64,000 nucleotides of DNA from NCBI GenBank assembly GCA_020310875.1, contig CM035416.1:1028556-1092555 (forward strand), read 5' to 3'. Numbering within the stretch: position 1 is the stretch's first letter; each line of letters starts with the position of its first letter. Below the pieces are notes generated by a model that was not told where the DNA came from, did not search any database, and saw nothing but the letters and a program-made list of their open reading frames with translations. Below, one piece after another: positions 1 to 12,600 of this stretch. The position numbers were made by a program, and so were the translations under genes. The stretch comes from Ceratopteris richardii. Its lineage: Eukaryota > Streptophyta > Polypodiopsida > Polypodiales > Pteridaceae.

Positions 1-1778
1 CATCAATGAAGAGCAGTGGACACCTCATTGTGATGAGGATGGCTATGACATTTCAGTCTTTTCAATAGAGCCAATCATGGGAGATGCAGTTTTAGAAGAA
101 TGCGAACCTATCCTTGATGCATTTGAGGATGCGAGTGACTCCGATCTAGAGTCAATCATCATGGACCCACCTTTTGCATCAGATGAAGAATACTTCTATG
201 AAGTAGAATTTCAACCCCAGAGGCACGGAGAGCTTACAAATGAGGTGAGGTTAGCCACACAAGTAGCTTCTAAAAGCGGAGGAAAGAAAAGAAAGAAGAA
301 GGAAGTCACTCTGGAGGCAGAAGAATCCTTGTTTGAGGTCCCTGAAAACTTTAAAAAATATGAGATAGACGATAGGAGGGTCATGATAAGAATGCCTAAA
401 CGTGAGGCACAAGCAGGAGAAGCCTATGATAGCAAGGAAACTACCAAGAAAATAGTTGTCGCCATCGAGGAAGGAGAAGAAAGATGCACATACATAGGTC
501 ATGACCTGACAGAAGAGGAAGAACAAGAGCTGATAGCCTTGCTAAGAGAATACCGAGATGTATTTGCTTGGAGTTATAAGGACTTGAAAGGGGTAGACCC
601 TGATATATGTTCACATACAATCCCCATGACCTCAGACGCCAGACCCTCGAAACAGAAGCCCTACACATACAATGATAACTATGCTGCTAACATCAAAGAG
701 GAGATAGATCGACTGGTTGAAGCCGGATTCATCTATGAAATTGAGCACACTGAGTGGGTATCCCCCATTGTAGTGGTGCCCAAGAAAAATGGAAAGCTGC
801 GTGTGTGTATTAACCTTAAAAAAGTTAATGCCGCCACGATTAGAGACAGTTATCCGCTTCCTATCATTGAGCATCTATTAGAAAGGGTAGCAGGCAAGGA
901 AGTGTACAGCTTCCTAGATGGGTTTTCGGGCTACAATCAAGTAGCCATTGCTCCAGAGGATCAACATAAGACGGCTTTTGCCACGGAGTGGGGCATATTT
1001 GCCTTTCGGGTAATGCCATTCGGGCTTACCAACGCACCGGCTACCTTTCAAAGATTAATGTGTCACGTGTTTAAAGAGTTCTTGAGGAAGAATTTGGAAG
1101 TCTATGTTGATGATCTTTGCGCTCATTCCAACATTAGATAGACCCATATACCCGAACTCAGACAGATCTTTGACAAATGTAGAGAATATCAAGTCTGCCT
1201 GAACCCAGAAAAGTGCGTTTTCATGGTCAGGCAAGGCAAGATTCTAGGACACATAGTGTCAAAGAATGGCATATCCACTGATGAAGAGAAAGTGAGAGCC
1301 ATAGCAGAGCTACCTAGGCCAAAGAACGTCAAGGAAGTACAGGCTTTCATGGGACATTGTGGTTACTACCGTCGGTTCATCCACATGTATGCTATCATCG
1401 CAAAGCCCATGTACGGACTTCTAACTAACTTTGAGTGGACTGAGGAATGTGAGAATTCCTTCCAGGAGCTTAAATGAAGATTATGTTCAGCACCAATCTT
1501 GACCACTCCAGATTGGAGCAAGCCATTCCATGTTCATGTGGATGCCTCCAATTATGCTATTGGATGTGTACTTGCACAACCTACGGGTGAAAGGAACATG
1601 GATCTCCCTATTGCCTATGCCAGTAGACAATTGAATGCTGCTGAACGGAACTATACAACCACCGAACGAGAAGGATTAGGCATGGTATATGCAGTTAAAA
1701 AGTTTAGACATTATTTGCTTGCAAATAAGTTCAAATTTTTTACTGATCACCAAGCTCTACTGTACCTGGTAAACAAGC
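1..1778 (+). pseudogene. pol: Element A pol, part 1: PR1-RT linker, reverse transcriptase, start of RNase H
   Basis: The frame opens in the acidic linker that follows PR1 in element C. The reverse transcriptase follows, with the LDGFSGYNQV block near 915-945, MPFGLTNAPATFQRLM near 1012-1062 and the catalytic YVDD near 1102-1113. RNase H begins with the HVHVDAS block near 1529-1549 and breaks off after LYLVNK at 1778, where element B is inserted. Two in-frame stops interrupt it: TAG at 1139-1141 just after the YVDD region, and TGA at 1475-1477 where element C has an arginine codon. The RT motifs resemble Tat/Athila-type plant Gypsy elements. It continues at 27804. Confidence 0.92.
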
Positions 1779-2673
1779 TGTGTACTCGAGCCACGATGAC
1801 TCAAGGACTTGTACCAATGAGACTATACCTCAATTGCCATACAAGTGCATATAGTGGAGTTCTTTTCACACATTTAAATGTCAATCCTAAGGAGGGACTT
1901 ACCAAGTGTATGAAGACATGTGCACACGTGATAGAAAATGAAGTGAGTTAGCTATTCAAGCATGAGAAAAGACTAATACTACCCACACCTACTGAAATAC
2001 TGGAAGTGTTGCCGCAAGCCTCTTTTCAGCAGTTTTGGTTTTTTGAGGTTTTCTCCCAGCACAGAACTCCGAATATAGGCAATAGGGTACTCGTTTCGAA
2101 GCTCTCGACGAGACGAATCCAAGGTGGTGGTTTCACTCGATTCTGACCGCTCTGCTTCAAGTTATGGCAGAAACAGTGAATTACGGGAGTCACAAACACC
2201 CGCGCTTTTGCTTCTCCTAGCTTACGCACGCACTACAGAAGCTCAAAACAAGGGGGAAGGGGTAGACAACGGTCCTACACTTGCATTTCAAGCATCACAC
2301 ACACATACATGAGCAAAATGAAGATCAAAATCAGCAAGAAAGAGGCAAACTCGAAAATTCAGAAGTGCTCCTTCTTCACAATGACAAGAAGTCCTTTACA
2401 ATGAGTCACTTTTGACTTATATACTGGTGCCCTAAGTTTGGTCCTTTCACACAAGAGACCGGCACTTTATTCCCTAAAAGACTAATTTCCTACTATTGTA
2501 CATGGGTAAATCACTAATCTTCTGTGGGGATGCATCTAGAGGACTCCTCTAGTGCATTTACAACGGAAAATATATACAAGAGTGGTTATGATACAAAAGT
2601 TGTGTGTCCAAATCGAAAAAATTTTGGGGCCCGTCTTTTTTCTCTGCTTTGTGCGCTCTTTAGCTCTGCAACA
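1779..2673 (-). repeat. 3' LTR of element B
   Basis: An 895-bp repeat matching 24244-25139 with roughly ten differences seen by eye, including one 1-bp indel. On the - strand it begins TGTTGCAG and ends TACACA, the usual TG/CA termini. It is preceded by a polypurine tract. A TATATAAG box lies at 2416-2423. No gene was recognised inside; short open frames here are chance. Confidence 0.92.
2416..2423 (-). promoter_or_regulatory. TATA box in B 3' LTR
   Basis: TATATAAG on the - strand, the same as in the 5' copy at 24882-24889. Position and sequence fit an LTR core promoter; the transcription start was not determined. Confidence 0.55.
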
Positions 2674-2687
2674 CTCTCCCCCTCTTC
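2674..2687 (-). other. Polypurine tract of element B
   Basis: GAAGAGGGGGAGAG on the - strand directly abuts the TG of the 3' LTR. This is the expected primer site for plus-strand DNA synthesis, and it fixes the inner LTR border. Confidence 0.85.
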
Positions 2688-2690
2688 ATC

Positions 2691-2709
2691 TCTGTCGTCC
2701 CTTGACAGA
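2691..2709 (-). other. PPT-adjacent stem-loop (B)
   Basis: TCTGTC and GACAGA arms of 6 bp around a 7-nt loop, just upstream of the polypurine tract in element sense. A related 5-bp hairpin (CTGTC/GACAG) occurs again at 3229-3244, inside the end of ORF3. The same arms flank the PPT in A, C and F. Confidence 0.6.
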
Positions 2710-3146
2710 CTTTGCTTCGCGAACGCATCCCATGGGTAGTGTTGCCTGATTCTTGATCTTGCATTACGTTTTAGAGGCGCTTCAGCTTTTCCTCCGCACG
2801 CTCCACTTGGTCAGTATTGTCTGCAGTTAAACAGACATGCAGATTCGATAGCCTTCTTGATTCAAGCTCTACAACTCCAGAGCTTGATGTAGTTGTCTTG
2901 CCTGTTGACTCGGGTTGCCACGCACGCCACCAGTGACTAGGAATGTGCTGTTCTTAGTCACCCTCTTCAACTTTTCAGCCTCTACCCCTTTCTAACTTTT
3001 GGTCCTACTCTGATGTTTGAAAAGTCCACTACTCAGGACCCCGGGGTTTAGCTTTGTAGCCTGGTGCGTGCCCCTGCGGGGCTCTATGCAGAGATGGGTG
3101 TTGCGGCCCTACGGGGCTTCCTGCAGAGATATATTCTTTGTCGTTC
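2710..3146 (-). other. Noncoding spacer between ORF3 and PPT of B, with GC-rich repeat
   Basis: No coding frame recognised. It holds two imperfect, GC-rich 30-bp units (3066-3095 and 3101-3130), each with a C/G-rich inverted core and ending in GCAGAGAT. The same pair is present in the B2 copy at 25532-25561 and 25567-25596. Confidence 0.6.
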
Positions 3147-6100
3147 TTAATGAATTGTTTTGGACTTTGATTTTCTTCTTCTTTTCTTCTTGCTTGATTG
3201 TCCCTCCACACGTCCCTCCTCCTGAACTCTGTCGTCCTCGACAGGCTTTCTGAGGCGACCCGTGTATGTTTGAATGGCGGTTTGCTCTCGTTGGTTCAGC
3301 AGATTTGCATGACATAGCATGAATTCTTTCCATTGCTTTGACTTCACTCCGTCTTCTGGCGCCTGTCTGTGATCAGCAAAGAAGCTTGTTTCATAGGCCA
3401 CCATCCTTGCATTTAAATTGGAAGTCATTTTCACAAAAATTTCTGAATCCATTTCAAAGAAGCCGGTAAAGAATGCTTCTTCGAAGGTCTGCATATAAGT
3501 CGATGGCAAAAACATAAGGCGGGAATAGTACGCCATAATAGTAAGTCGGCTCGGGATGGTTGATAGATCAAAAATGAGAGCTTCCGACCCTTGCGTAATG
3601 CCAATGAAATTCAAAAATGTATACTTCGCGTGCTGGAAGACCTTCAACACTGTAATGAGCATGCTAAATATTTTATTTGTCATCTTGACCGCTAAGTCCG
3701 GCACTGTAGCATATTTTGCAATCCAGAATTCCATTGTCTTTACCATATATTCTTCGGTAGGTAGGTAATTATGTGGCGGACTAGGTAGTAACAGATAATT
3801 TAGCCACTGATTATTGATAGTGCCTTGACGCTGTGCTTCCCAAAATTGCGTCCAAGAGCGTCTGCGGGGTACAGGACAAAAGGATGGGTTTACCTGAAGC
3901 GCATATGGTGATGCTTCCCACTGTACCCGCAAGGTCGGATTCTTCTCCAAAATTTTTCTTCGCCATATGGGATCCGCCTTCTCAAATTCCTCTTGAGTAT
4001 ACTTGAAAGTGTCATGCTGGAATTGAAGGTTGTGGTCTGGATCTTTATTCGTGGTAGTCTTTATATACATGCGCGTCTGTTCTTTAAGTAGACCATATGG
4101 TACATTGAAGGGCTTCAAAATTTGATCTAGCTGTTTGTTGTCTATGCGAGCTTCTTTCATTATTTTGATTATTTGGTCTTCAAAATCAGCAGTGAGCTGG
4201 GACACCAGTAGTGCCCTTTCTGGTCTGCTCAGTTCTCTTCCTCCACAGTAGCCGTGGTTTCTGGAGGAACTACTGGTGTCCCCTGTTTTGCTGTTAGCTC
4301 AACCTGCTCCTGCAGCCGTTTGATGATATCATCTTTATTCTTGAGCTCTTCTTCAGCCTTTGTAAGCTTTTCTTGATGTTTGATTAATTCCTGTGCGACA
4401 ATGTGCATGTGATCTGTGTCTTCTTTGCACTGTCGGAAATAATCTTTCTCTGCTTTCTTCCATTTTTTGCGTAGAGCTGCAGTGTCATTCATGTATCTCT
4501 GTTCCCATTCTGTGATGGTCTCTTGCTCCTGTTTGAGCTGATCTGCCAGCTTTGTCAACTTGTCTTCCATGTCTTTTATATCCTCATTTGATTTGTCGGT
4601 ATCTTGCGGTGGTTGATCACTGAGGAGAGCTGTCATTAGCTCCTTATTCCTGTCCCTTAGGTGGTCTGCTTCTTCCATGCTCACCTTGAGCTGTGACTCG
4701 AGTACCTTGCTACGAGTCTGGATCCTTGTTTTCTCTTTTTCAGTCACCTCTAGTTTCTTCGTGAGCTCCAAAACTTACTCTTTTAGTTGTGTATTCTCCT
4801 TTTCTAATGTTTTGCATTGTGTTTTGGTTGTTTTTAGTTCTTCCTGTTTCTTCAGCACTTAAGCTTCTGCTTTAGATAATTTCTTAGCCAGATTCATACC
4901 TTCCTTCCGAAGCTCTTGTTTGTCGAGCATGGCCTGGTCGTAATCTTCATCAGCATCAAGCATCAGCTGTTGAGTGTCTAGTGCCGTGCGAATCATATCC
5001 TGCACCACAGGCTTGAGCTGAGCTATGTCCACATTCAACCATGTCTTTGGTATGTCTGGGGTTTCTCCGGTTTGTACGTCTTGTCCTTTTGCTACGTGGA
5101 TCAGTTCTTGATGTGGTTGTCGAACCTGTAGTTGTACTTTCATTTCTGCTTCATCTTTGACCACTTTACGAACCTTCGTGGCACTCCCTTGAAATGTTAC
5201 ATCCAGCGGGGACGGTTCTGCCACAACCCTGAGTGGGGTGAAGGGTTCTTCTTCTTCTTTATCTTCTTCCTGAGGCTTGTCCTCTGATATCATTGCATGC
5301 ACTTCATCATCGGATTTGTCCTCCTTTGTGTGGATGATGGAGGCATCTTTTTGTTGAATGGGTTGTTTCCCTTCTTCTTCTGCCTTCTCTGTGGTGGTAT
5401 TCTGGTCTGCCAGCGGTGATTGACCTCTTTCTTTGTTGTCAGCTTGGGCTTCGTCATAATTTACTTCATTTAATTCGGCCCACTGGCCATCATCCTTCGA
5501 TTCACTTTTAATATCTACATCCAATAATGATGTAGTTTGCTTTTCTTGGTCGTCGGATCCTGAAGTTGAATTGTCTAGCCCAATCTCCCGATATCTGTGT
5601 ACCTTAGTGAGTTTTCTTTTTGGTTTTTGAGCTTTTGCTGACTGTTGATAGTGATGACCCTGCACTGGTAGATTGATTTGTCCTTCTGTATACTTGTGAG
5701 TCTCCTCCAGTGCTTGGGTTAATTCTTCTTCCGTAATCTTTCGGGGTCCTTGAGTGGTGGTTGTAGGCAGCACATGTACTCTCTTTGTTTGTGGTGCTTC
5801 TTCATCTTTTTGTAGGACTTCTCTAGGCCGTTTTGTACCTCGCATCGTGCCTCTCATCCGAGGTTGCGAACTTGTTTCTGCTTCTTCTACTTGCTTGCTC
5901 CCTTTCTTTTGTTTCGGTACAGTAGCATTCTTGACATATTGAGCCAACTCCAGTGAAGATGGCATCTCCTTCAAGTACTCGCGCATGCCCAATGCGTGGT
6001 AAATCATAATTGTAAGGGCAGTGGTCCCATTAAGGAATTTTTTATTTTCCCATTTCTTCTTTGCCTCGAACAATCTTTCTTGCACATATGGGGTAAGATT

Positions 6101-6724
6101 TACCTGATTGCCGATCTGTTTTATGGCATGAGACAATAATTGCACGATAATCTTTTGAGGAGCCGTGTATCTGTTCATACTCGGGAAGCAGAAGTGTTGA
6201 TGAATCAACCTGACTTCTTCTTTGATATCCACTCTATTAATTTCAACAAAGGTCCTTGTCTTGGCACCACGGCTCTCTTCCTTGACCGTGTTGACACCAT
6301 CTTTTTCCCATTCAAATGCTTCCTTGATTAAATCGTGGGAAAATTGAATGACTACCCATTCTCCATTCTTATCCATCACATTGGCTTCTGGCACCAATGG
6401 GTCATGTAGTGCTGGTCGTAGAGTGTTCATGACTTGTGTACATCGTTGGAAATCCGGCTTGTAGATAGGTAGCTCAAAATACTTATGGACTCCTGCTTTC
6501 TTCATGATATCGATGGTAGATGGCATTTGATGTAAAACCTTGAAATCCTGGGACATGATCGGAAAGTGGTGATCCGTGTCCATGATCTTTATGTTGGCCA
6601 AGAAAAGATATTCTTCCACTGGCTGTTCATCTCTGAACCAATGGCCTTTTGCTTTCGTAAGACATTGGGGAGGAAATTCTTGGACCTCCTCTTGGATTGT
6701 AGCTTCAGAGTCTTCAGAAGCCAT
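3147..6724 (-). pseudogene. ORF3 of element B (env-position protein of unknown function), broken
   Basis: About 1,190 codons downstream of pol in the same sense. I start it at the ATG of MASEDSEA (6724), directly after a splice-acceptor-like CAG. The N-terminal domain has HWF, DFKVLHQM and a KPDFQRC block that line up with ORF3 of A, C, D and E. Then come an acidic low-complexity part, a long Lys/Glu/Gln coiled coil (about 4230-4930) and a C-terminal domain (3147-4205) with PVPRRRSW. No signal peptide or membrane segment is visible, so it does not look like an envelope protein. Lesions: TAA at 4859-4861 and TAA at 4775-4777, both open in the B2 copy, and a -1 frame change near 4205-4230 that B2 shares. 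The function is unknown; I cannot name a family with confidence. Confidence 0.75.
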
Positions 6725-6751
6725 CTGCACTTACAAGGAAAAGTGCATTAG
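6725..6751 (-). promoter_or_regulatory. Putative 3' splice site before ORF3 of B
   Basis: On the - strand CTAATG is followed by a pyrimidine-rich stretch and a CAG that touches the ORF3 ATG. The same CTAATG, pyrimidine tract and AG arrangement precedes ORF3 in A, C and D, which suggests that ORF3 is read from a spliced RNA. The donor was not identified. Confidence 0.5.
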
Positions 6752-7158
6752 CTTGGAAAGCTTTTTGTGTTGTTTTGATTGTGGTAGCGCGTCACTCCGT
6801 TCTCCATTATTGCAAAAGTGGGATTTCTTACTGCCTCTTTTTTTATATATTTTTTCTGAAATAAGACAATCGTTAGTATAGCCGAAGCGTAGTTTATGTA
6901 CATAGTATGTCCAGTCCTATCAGTTTAAAGCTAAGATCTAATCTCACTTGGAGATCGTGCACCACTAGTTTGATAATGTACATCCTGTGCCGAATGCATG
7001 GCCTTATAATGTGGCCCTATTATGCTTACTTGATGTGCATCAGACACAACATGAGTGCACTGGGGTGCTCTATCTCCTCGATCGTTTGCTCCTTGTGGTA
7101 GCTTTGGTTTCCAGACCCATTTTGAGAACACTGAGAGAGGTCGCTGGGTCTTCTCGAT
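6752..7158 (-). other. Spacer between PR2 tail and ORF3 of B
   Basis: About 400 bp with no supported coding frame. In element sense it lies between the polyprotein stop (7159-7161) and the acceptor-like site. I see no other structure in it. Confidence 0.5.
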
Positions 7159-8308
7159 TCATGTAGCTGCTCGTGTTCCATTTGCCTTATTCATTGTCCG
7201 ATTGAATTTGGCATTTCTTTGCGATCTTCTCTGACGATTCATATGTGTTGTTGGCTTTTGCCTTGTCTGCTGTGGTGTTTCCTCTTTTGTCCTTACATTC
7301 TGTTTAGCTGCTTGCATGGCCTTTTTGGGAATCCATATCTGATTTCGAGATTTTTGGGCTTCAAGCAAGGGCCTGGCAATCCATACTTGTACTGGTTCTT
7401 TTCGTTTGTAGTTCTTTGTAGCGGGTTTGGTGATGCCGGTTTCCTTCTTCAAAGCACTTGTGGGCATTTCATGACTCTGTATTTGATCCTTGCGTACCCA
7501 CATATATTTGGGTGGTTGTCGGTTCGAGTATCTGCTTGTTGGTTTCCAATAGTGCGATCTTTGGATGCTTTGAGCCTGTTTAGGAGAGGGCGTTTCCTTG
7601 TTGGTTGGTTGATCCGCAATTACATTGGAAAACTTTGATGCTATAGGGGATGTCGCAAAGATTAAAGTTTCAGCTTCTATGCATTTGCTTTCTGAGTGTT
7701 GAGCACAGTCGCTACTATCTTTCGTCGCTTCTTGTACTTCCTCTGATCTTGGTATTGTCATGGCTTGGTTACATGGTTTCTCTTCAAGCAAGCTGAAAAC
7801 CTCCTTATGCCCTATCGTGGCTGAAATATATCCGTGAGCCAGATGGATACATGCTTCTGTTTCAATGATCCAGTCTTGTCCTAGAATGAAGTCTTCTATT
7901 AAATCGTTATCCTCACATACTAGGACTCTTTGTTCCATGGAGGAATTTCCTAGGTGGAGGGATACATTCGTTGTACCAATGCCGTTTAAGGTGTGACCTC
8001 CAATTCCTATTAGTTTGGCTTTTGTGGGACTCAATTCCAATTGCAATTCGTTTGCTATCCTCCTTCGTATGCAGCTAAGGCCTGCTCCTGAGTCTATCAA
8101 TGCATCTATCAATTTATATTCTGTCTTCCCAATCCCTAGGTTTAGGTAAGGTTGTGTTTTACATATACCCGTTGTATCACTATTGTTGACCTGATAGTTT
8201 GCCATAGGGATGGGCTCTTCTCCTTGGAGATAGCGTTCATCTCGTTGCCTGATCCACTCTTTGCGTTTTCTAATGCGTTCTAGTGCTTCTTGTCGGGCTT
8301 CCTCTCGA
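7159..8308 (-). pseudogene. pol: Second retropepsin-like domain (PR2) and basic tail, C-terminal end of B polyprotein
   Basis: The frame continues that of integrase but is cut off from it by a TGA (8309-8311). The domain has ALIDSGAG, with the DSGAG codons at 8080-8094, a LIGIGG stretch and FILGQDWI about 75 residues later near 7864-7884. These are the two hallmark motifs of a retropepsin: the catalytic D-S/T-G and the hydrophobic-G element. It is distinct from PR1 of the same element (DTGAG at 12517-12531). The remaining 200 or so residues are basic and contain IWIPKKAMQ, VWIAR and MWVRK, tryptophan-basic motifs repeated in the other elements. It ends at TGA 7159-7161. Activity as a protease is inferred only from the motifs. 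Confidence 0.75.
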
Positions 8309-11300
8309 ATTCATTCTTCTTCTTTTTTCCTATTTTGAGCTCCCAACAGTCGCGCTAGCATTTGATCAGTCAAAGGCTCCATGAATCGTCTTACTCGGCA
8401 TCCACTGATATAATTGGGAAGAATATCTCCGTCTAGTGTGGCGAGATTGACTGCACCACTAGTGGAGATTCGATTTATGATCAGGGGTCCATATCCGCGT
8501 TTTTGTAGTTTCTTTGCATGTTGTTTTAGGGTGTATACTAGGACTAAGTCGCCTTCTTTTAGTCTCTTATCTTTTATATGTGAGTCATAATATGCCTTTT
8601 GTCTCCGTTTAGCGGCATAGATGCCTGCTACCGCTTGCAATCTAGTCTCGTGCAGCTTTTCAATTTGATCTAATTGCTGAGACAATTCATGACCGTTCCA
8701 CTCATTTTGCTGGGCCACTTTTAATGTAGGTACTAAGAAGTCAATTGGCAAAATTGCATTCTGCCCATACACTAGGTTGAAAGGTGTAGTTCCAATGGCC
8801 GTTTTATATGCCACTCGGAAGGCCCAAATTGCGTGATGCAATTGTTTGTCCCAATCTGACCTTCCATTATTGACAATCTTTGTCAATACTGTACATAGTA
8901 CTTTGTTGGAACTTTCAGCCTGTCCGTTAGCTTGAGGATGGTATGGGGCTGATTTTTTATGAATCACTAAAAAGTCATTCATTAGCGATTCAATGACTTC
9001 GTTTAAGAAATGTGTTCCTCGATCACTCACTATCTCGATCGGTAGTCCAAAGCGTGTGAAAATGTGCTCAAAAAGAAATTTTGCTGTGGTTTGAGCATCA
9101 TTTTTTCGAGTGGCTTTTGCTTCTACCCACTTTGTTAAGTAATCGGTGGCCACTATGATGTATTCCGCATGTGATCCTTTTGCAGGTGGATTGATAGGTC
9201 CTATGAAATCAATACCCCACTTCGTGAATGCTCTCGCACAAACCATGGGTCTTAAAGGCATGTCGTCTCTTCTAATGGGATATTTCGCTCTCTGGCATGT
9301 TTCGCAGCTTCTCACATATGTCTCCGCATCCATATGTAGAGTTGGCCACCACAAGCCTGCAAAGAGAATCATCTTGACCGTTCTGTCTGCTGAAAAATGT
9401 CCTCCCGCAGCTCCTGCGTGTGCCATTTCTAATATGGGAAGATATTCTCCTTCATGCACGCACAATCTGAGTTGATTGTCTTTTCCTCTTCTAAACAGTT
9501 GTCTTCCCATTATCACATAATCCTTGATCATTTCCTCTAGAGATCGCTTTCTTGCTAGACTAGCTCCTATTTCGTGCTCTTTCGTTTTGAGGAATTGTAC
9601 TAATGTTTTACTCCAATTAGGCGCTATGGTAAAAAAAGGTAAGGACACGTGATCCTCTGGGCTAGTTTCTTTGCATTCCACACAATTACTTACATAATCG
9701 TGAACATCTTTGGACATGTCGGGCCAATATACGCCTAATCTTTTTAATTCTCGAATTGTTCCATGCATCCCTTGATGGGTTTTCCACTTGTTCACATGTG
9801 CTTGGCTGATCAGTTGTTTTTGTTCGTCCTCCTCTACACATCTGAGTAACACTCCATTTGGTTCCTTGTAATACACACTTCCTGCAACAATGTGTAAGTT
9901 TCGTGTTTGTAGAATCTCTTTTTTGCTATTCTTATTTATTGAGTGTTGAGGGCCATGGGTGAGTATAGGAATTAGTCGTTCCGCCCACTTTGGACATACT
10001 TCAAGATTGAACAAATACGTATCTGGTAAATCATCAGGCACTCCACTTGGTGGCTCTCCGTGTGTTAGCCTGGAAAGGTGGTCTGCTCTTACATGTGTGT
10101 TTCCTTTTTTGACTATTACCTCAAAGTCGAACTCCATTAATAACAAGAACCATCGTACCAACCTTCCTGTGTTACAAGGTTTATTGACTAGATACAACAA
10201 GGCTTGATGGTCTATGAAGAATTTGAACTTGTTGGCTAAGAGGTAATGTCTAAACTTCTTCACTGCATAAACCATTCCTAAGCCCTCTCTTTCAGTAGTA
10301 GTGTAATTTCTTTCCGCTTGGTTTAATTGTCTACTCGCATACGCGATTGGATGGTCAAGTTTTCCTTCATCAGCCGGTTGAGCTAGGATACATCCAATGG
10401 CATAGTTCGAAGCATCAACATGAATGTGAAAAGGTTTGCTCTAGTTGGGTGATTTTAGAATTGGGGCTGTACTCAGCCTCTTTTTAAGCTCGTTGAAAGC
10501 CTTCTCACACTCGTCTGTCCAAGTGAACTGAGTCAATAGACCATATAAGGGCTTAGCTATTATGGCATACATGTGAATAAACCTACGGTAATATCCACAG
10601 TGTCCCATAAAGGCTTGTACTTCCTTTGCATTTTTGGGTCTTGGTAAGTCCAATATGACTTTAATCTTATCCTCATCCGTAGATATTCCATTTCTTGAGA
10701 CTATGTGTCCTAGGATTTTCCCTTGTCTTACCATGAAGACACATTTTTCTGGGTTTAAGCAGACTCTATACTGCCTACATTTGTTGAATATCTTCCTTAA
10801 TTCAGGTATGTGATCGGGTCTTTGATTGGAGTACGTGCAGAGGTCATCTACATATACTTCCATGCTTTTTTTCAAAAATTCCTTGAAAACGTGACACATT
10901 AATCGTTGGAAGGTAGCCGGTGCATTGGTGAGTCCAAAGGGCATCACTCTGAATGCATACACACCCCATTCAGTGGCAAATGCTGTCTTGTGTTGATCCT
11001 CAGTCGCAATAGCCACCTGATTGTATCCGGAGAAACCATCTAGGAAGCTATAGACCTCTTTACCTGCTACCCTCTCCAATAGATGGTCCGTAATCGGTAA
11101 TGGGTAGCTATCATGTATAGTGGCTGCATTCACCTTCTTCAGATTTATGCACACTCTCAATTTTCCATTTTTCTTAGGCACTACTACTAATGGCGATACC
11201 CATTCTGTGTGTTCTATCTCGTATATGAATCCTGCCGCTAGTAGTTTGTCTATTTCCTCCTTAATCTTCGCTGCATAGACTTCATTGTATGTATAAGGAC

Positions 11301-12600
11301 GTTGTTTGGAGGGTTTTGCCTCTGCTGTCATGGGTATTCGATGGGAACAAATAGAGGGTTCTACCCCTTTGAGATCCTTATAGGTCCATGCGAATACATC
11401 TCGGTACTCCCGGATAAGGTGTATGAGTTCCTCTTCTTCCTCTTCAGATACGTCTTTACCAATATAGGTGCACCTTTCTTCTCCTTCCTCAACTGTCACA
11501 ATGATTTTTTTTGTTTGTTCCTTGTTGTCATACGCCTCTCCGTCTCGTGCTTCTCGTTTAGGCATTTGAATGGCTACTTTTCTTTCCTCTACTTCGTATT
11601 TTTTAAAGTGTTCAGGAACTTCAAAAAGATCTGGGTTCGGCTCTACCTGACTCATGTTTTCCTCCTGCCTGTGTATTGTCCTAGCAGTTTCAATCGCTAA
11701 GATCTTTGTTGGTTCCTGTTCTTCCCGATTCCTAACGGTATTTAAGTAATCTTCTTCAGAGTCAAATTTCGGTTCCATCTCTATGCTTTCATATTCCTCT
11801 TTCCATTCTTTTTCTAGGATTTCCCCTTCCTCTACTTCTTGAAGGACAACCATATAAAGGTTTACATCATAACCTTCCTCATCTATGCATTTGTTCATTG
11901 TCAAAACTTCCTCGTTTACGCATACGTCTAGAGTAGCCAAGATCTCCATCCATCCATGTGGTTCAAACATCTCATCAGGAAAAATTTGCGGCATATAAGT
12001 GGGATCCTCTACTGAGCGATAGTTATGATGTCCTATCGGCCAAGGTTGCCTTTTGCTCTCTTCTCTCTTGGCTTCCTTACACATCCATAACTGGGCATCC
12101 TCATGCATCCAAGATTGATCACTCGATCCAGCACTATGAATGGATAGGTCATCTTCTTCTTTGTGGACTGGATTCCATTGTAATGGAGGGACATCTCGAT
12201 ACGCAAACGTGTGCAAGTTTATCTTGGTGGTATTTCCTTGATGTTGTAGATATAACGAATCTTTGCCCCAATCCTGTACTACTCGCATTTGTCTCATAAA
12301 GGGTCGTCCTAATATCATTTCGTAGTTGTTTGCTTTCTCGAATTTACAGATGGCTAATGTGTGTTCGAATTCTACTCCACAAGTGGTTAGTTTGATCCTT
12401 TCCAATATTCCTAAGGGTTTCTCTACATGACCATCTGCTAATTGGAGTTTCATTCGTGTGGGTCGTAAGGCAGGTTTTCCCCACTTTTCCCATATTTCCT
12501 TGGTGGCAATCCCTACTCCCGCTCCCGTGTCTAGGATGGCCTTGGTCATGTACCCATTGTAGGTGACAGGTAAGCACGTATTACCTTCATCTCCTTCACT
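8309..12600 (-). pseudogene. pol: Element B pol: PR1, reverse transcriptase, RNase H, double H2C2 module, integrase
   Basis: One frame carries PR1 (DTGAG at 12517-12531, ILGRPFM further on), an acidic linker, RT with LDGFSGYNQV and YVDD (near 10840-10855), and RNase H with HVHVDAS. Two zinc-binding H2C2 modules follow. The first is H-x-H then CVEC; the second has GGHFSADRT then CETCQRA. The integrase core follows, with GIDFIGP, SDRGTHF and the QAES glutamate, then the C-terminal GPLIINRIS region. In-frame stops are TAG at 10441-10443, where C has a tryptophan codon, and TGA at 8309-8311 after integrase. No chromodomain is visible. Gag, PR1, RT, integrase and PR2 lie in one reading frame, so the ancestor made a single long polyprotein. 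Confidence 0.9.

Noticed and set aside
2524-3333. Small open frames in and beside the B LTR, repeated near 24990-25799
   Set aside because: Both copies are just the duplicated LTR and spacer; the frames oppose or overlap ORF3 and show no domain.
1779-5337. A 3.5-kb LTR for element B
   Set aside because: The long direct repeat includes ORF3 sequence. The polypurine tract and TG/CA ends place the LTR border at 2673, so the LTR is about 895 bp.
8309-12600. Chromovirus assignment
   Set aside because: No chromodomain after integrase; the C-terminal extension is PR2. RT and PBS fit the OTA (Tat/Athila) side.
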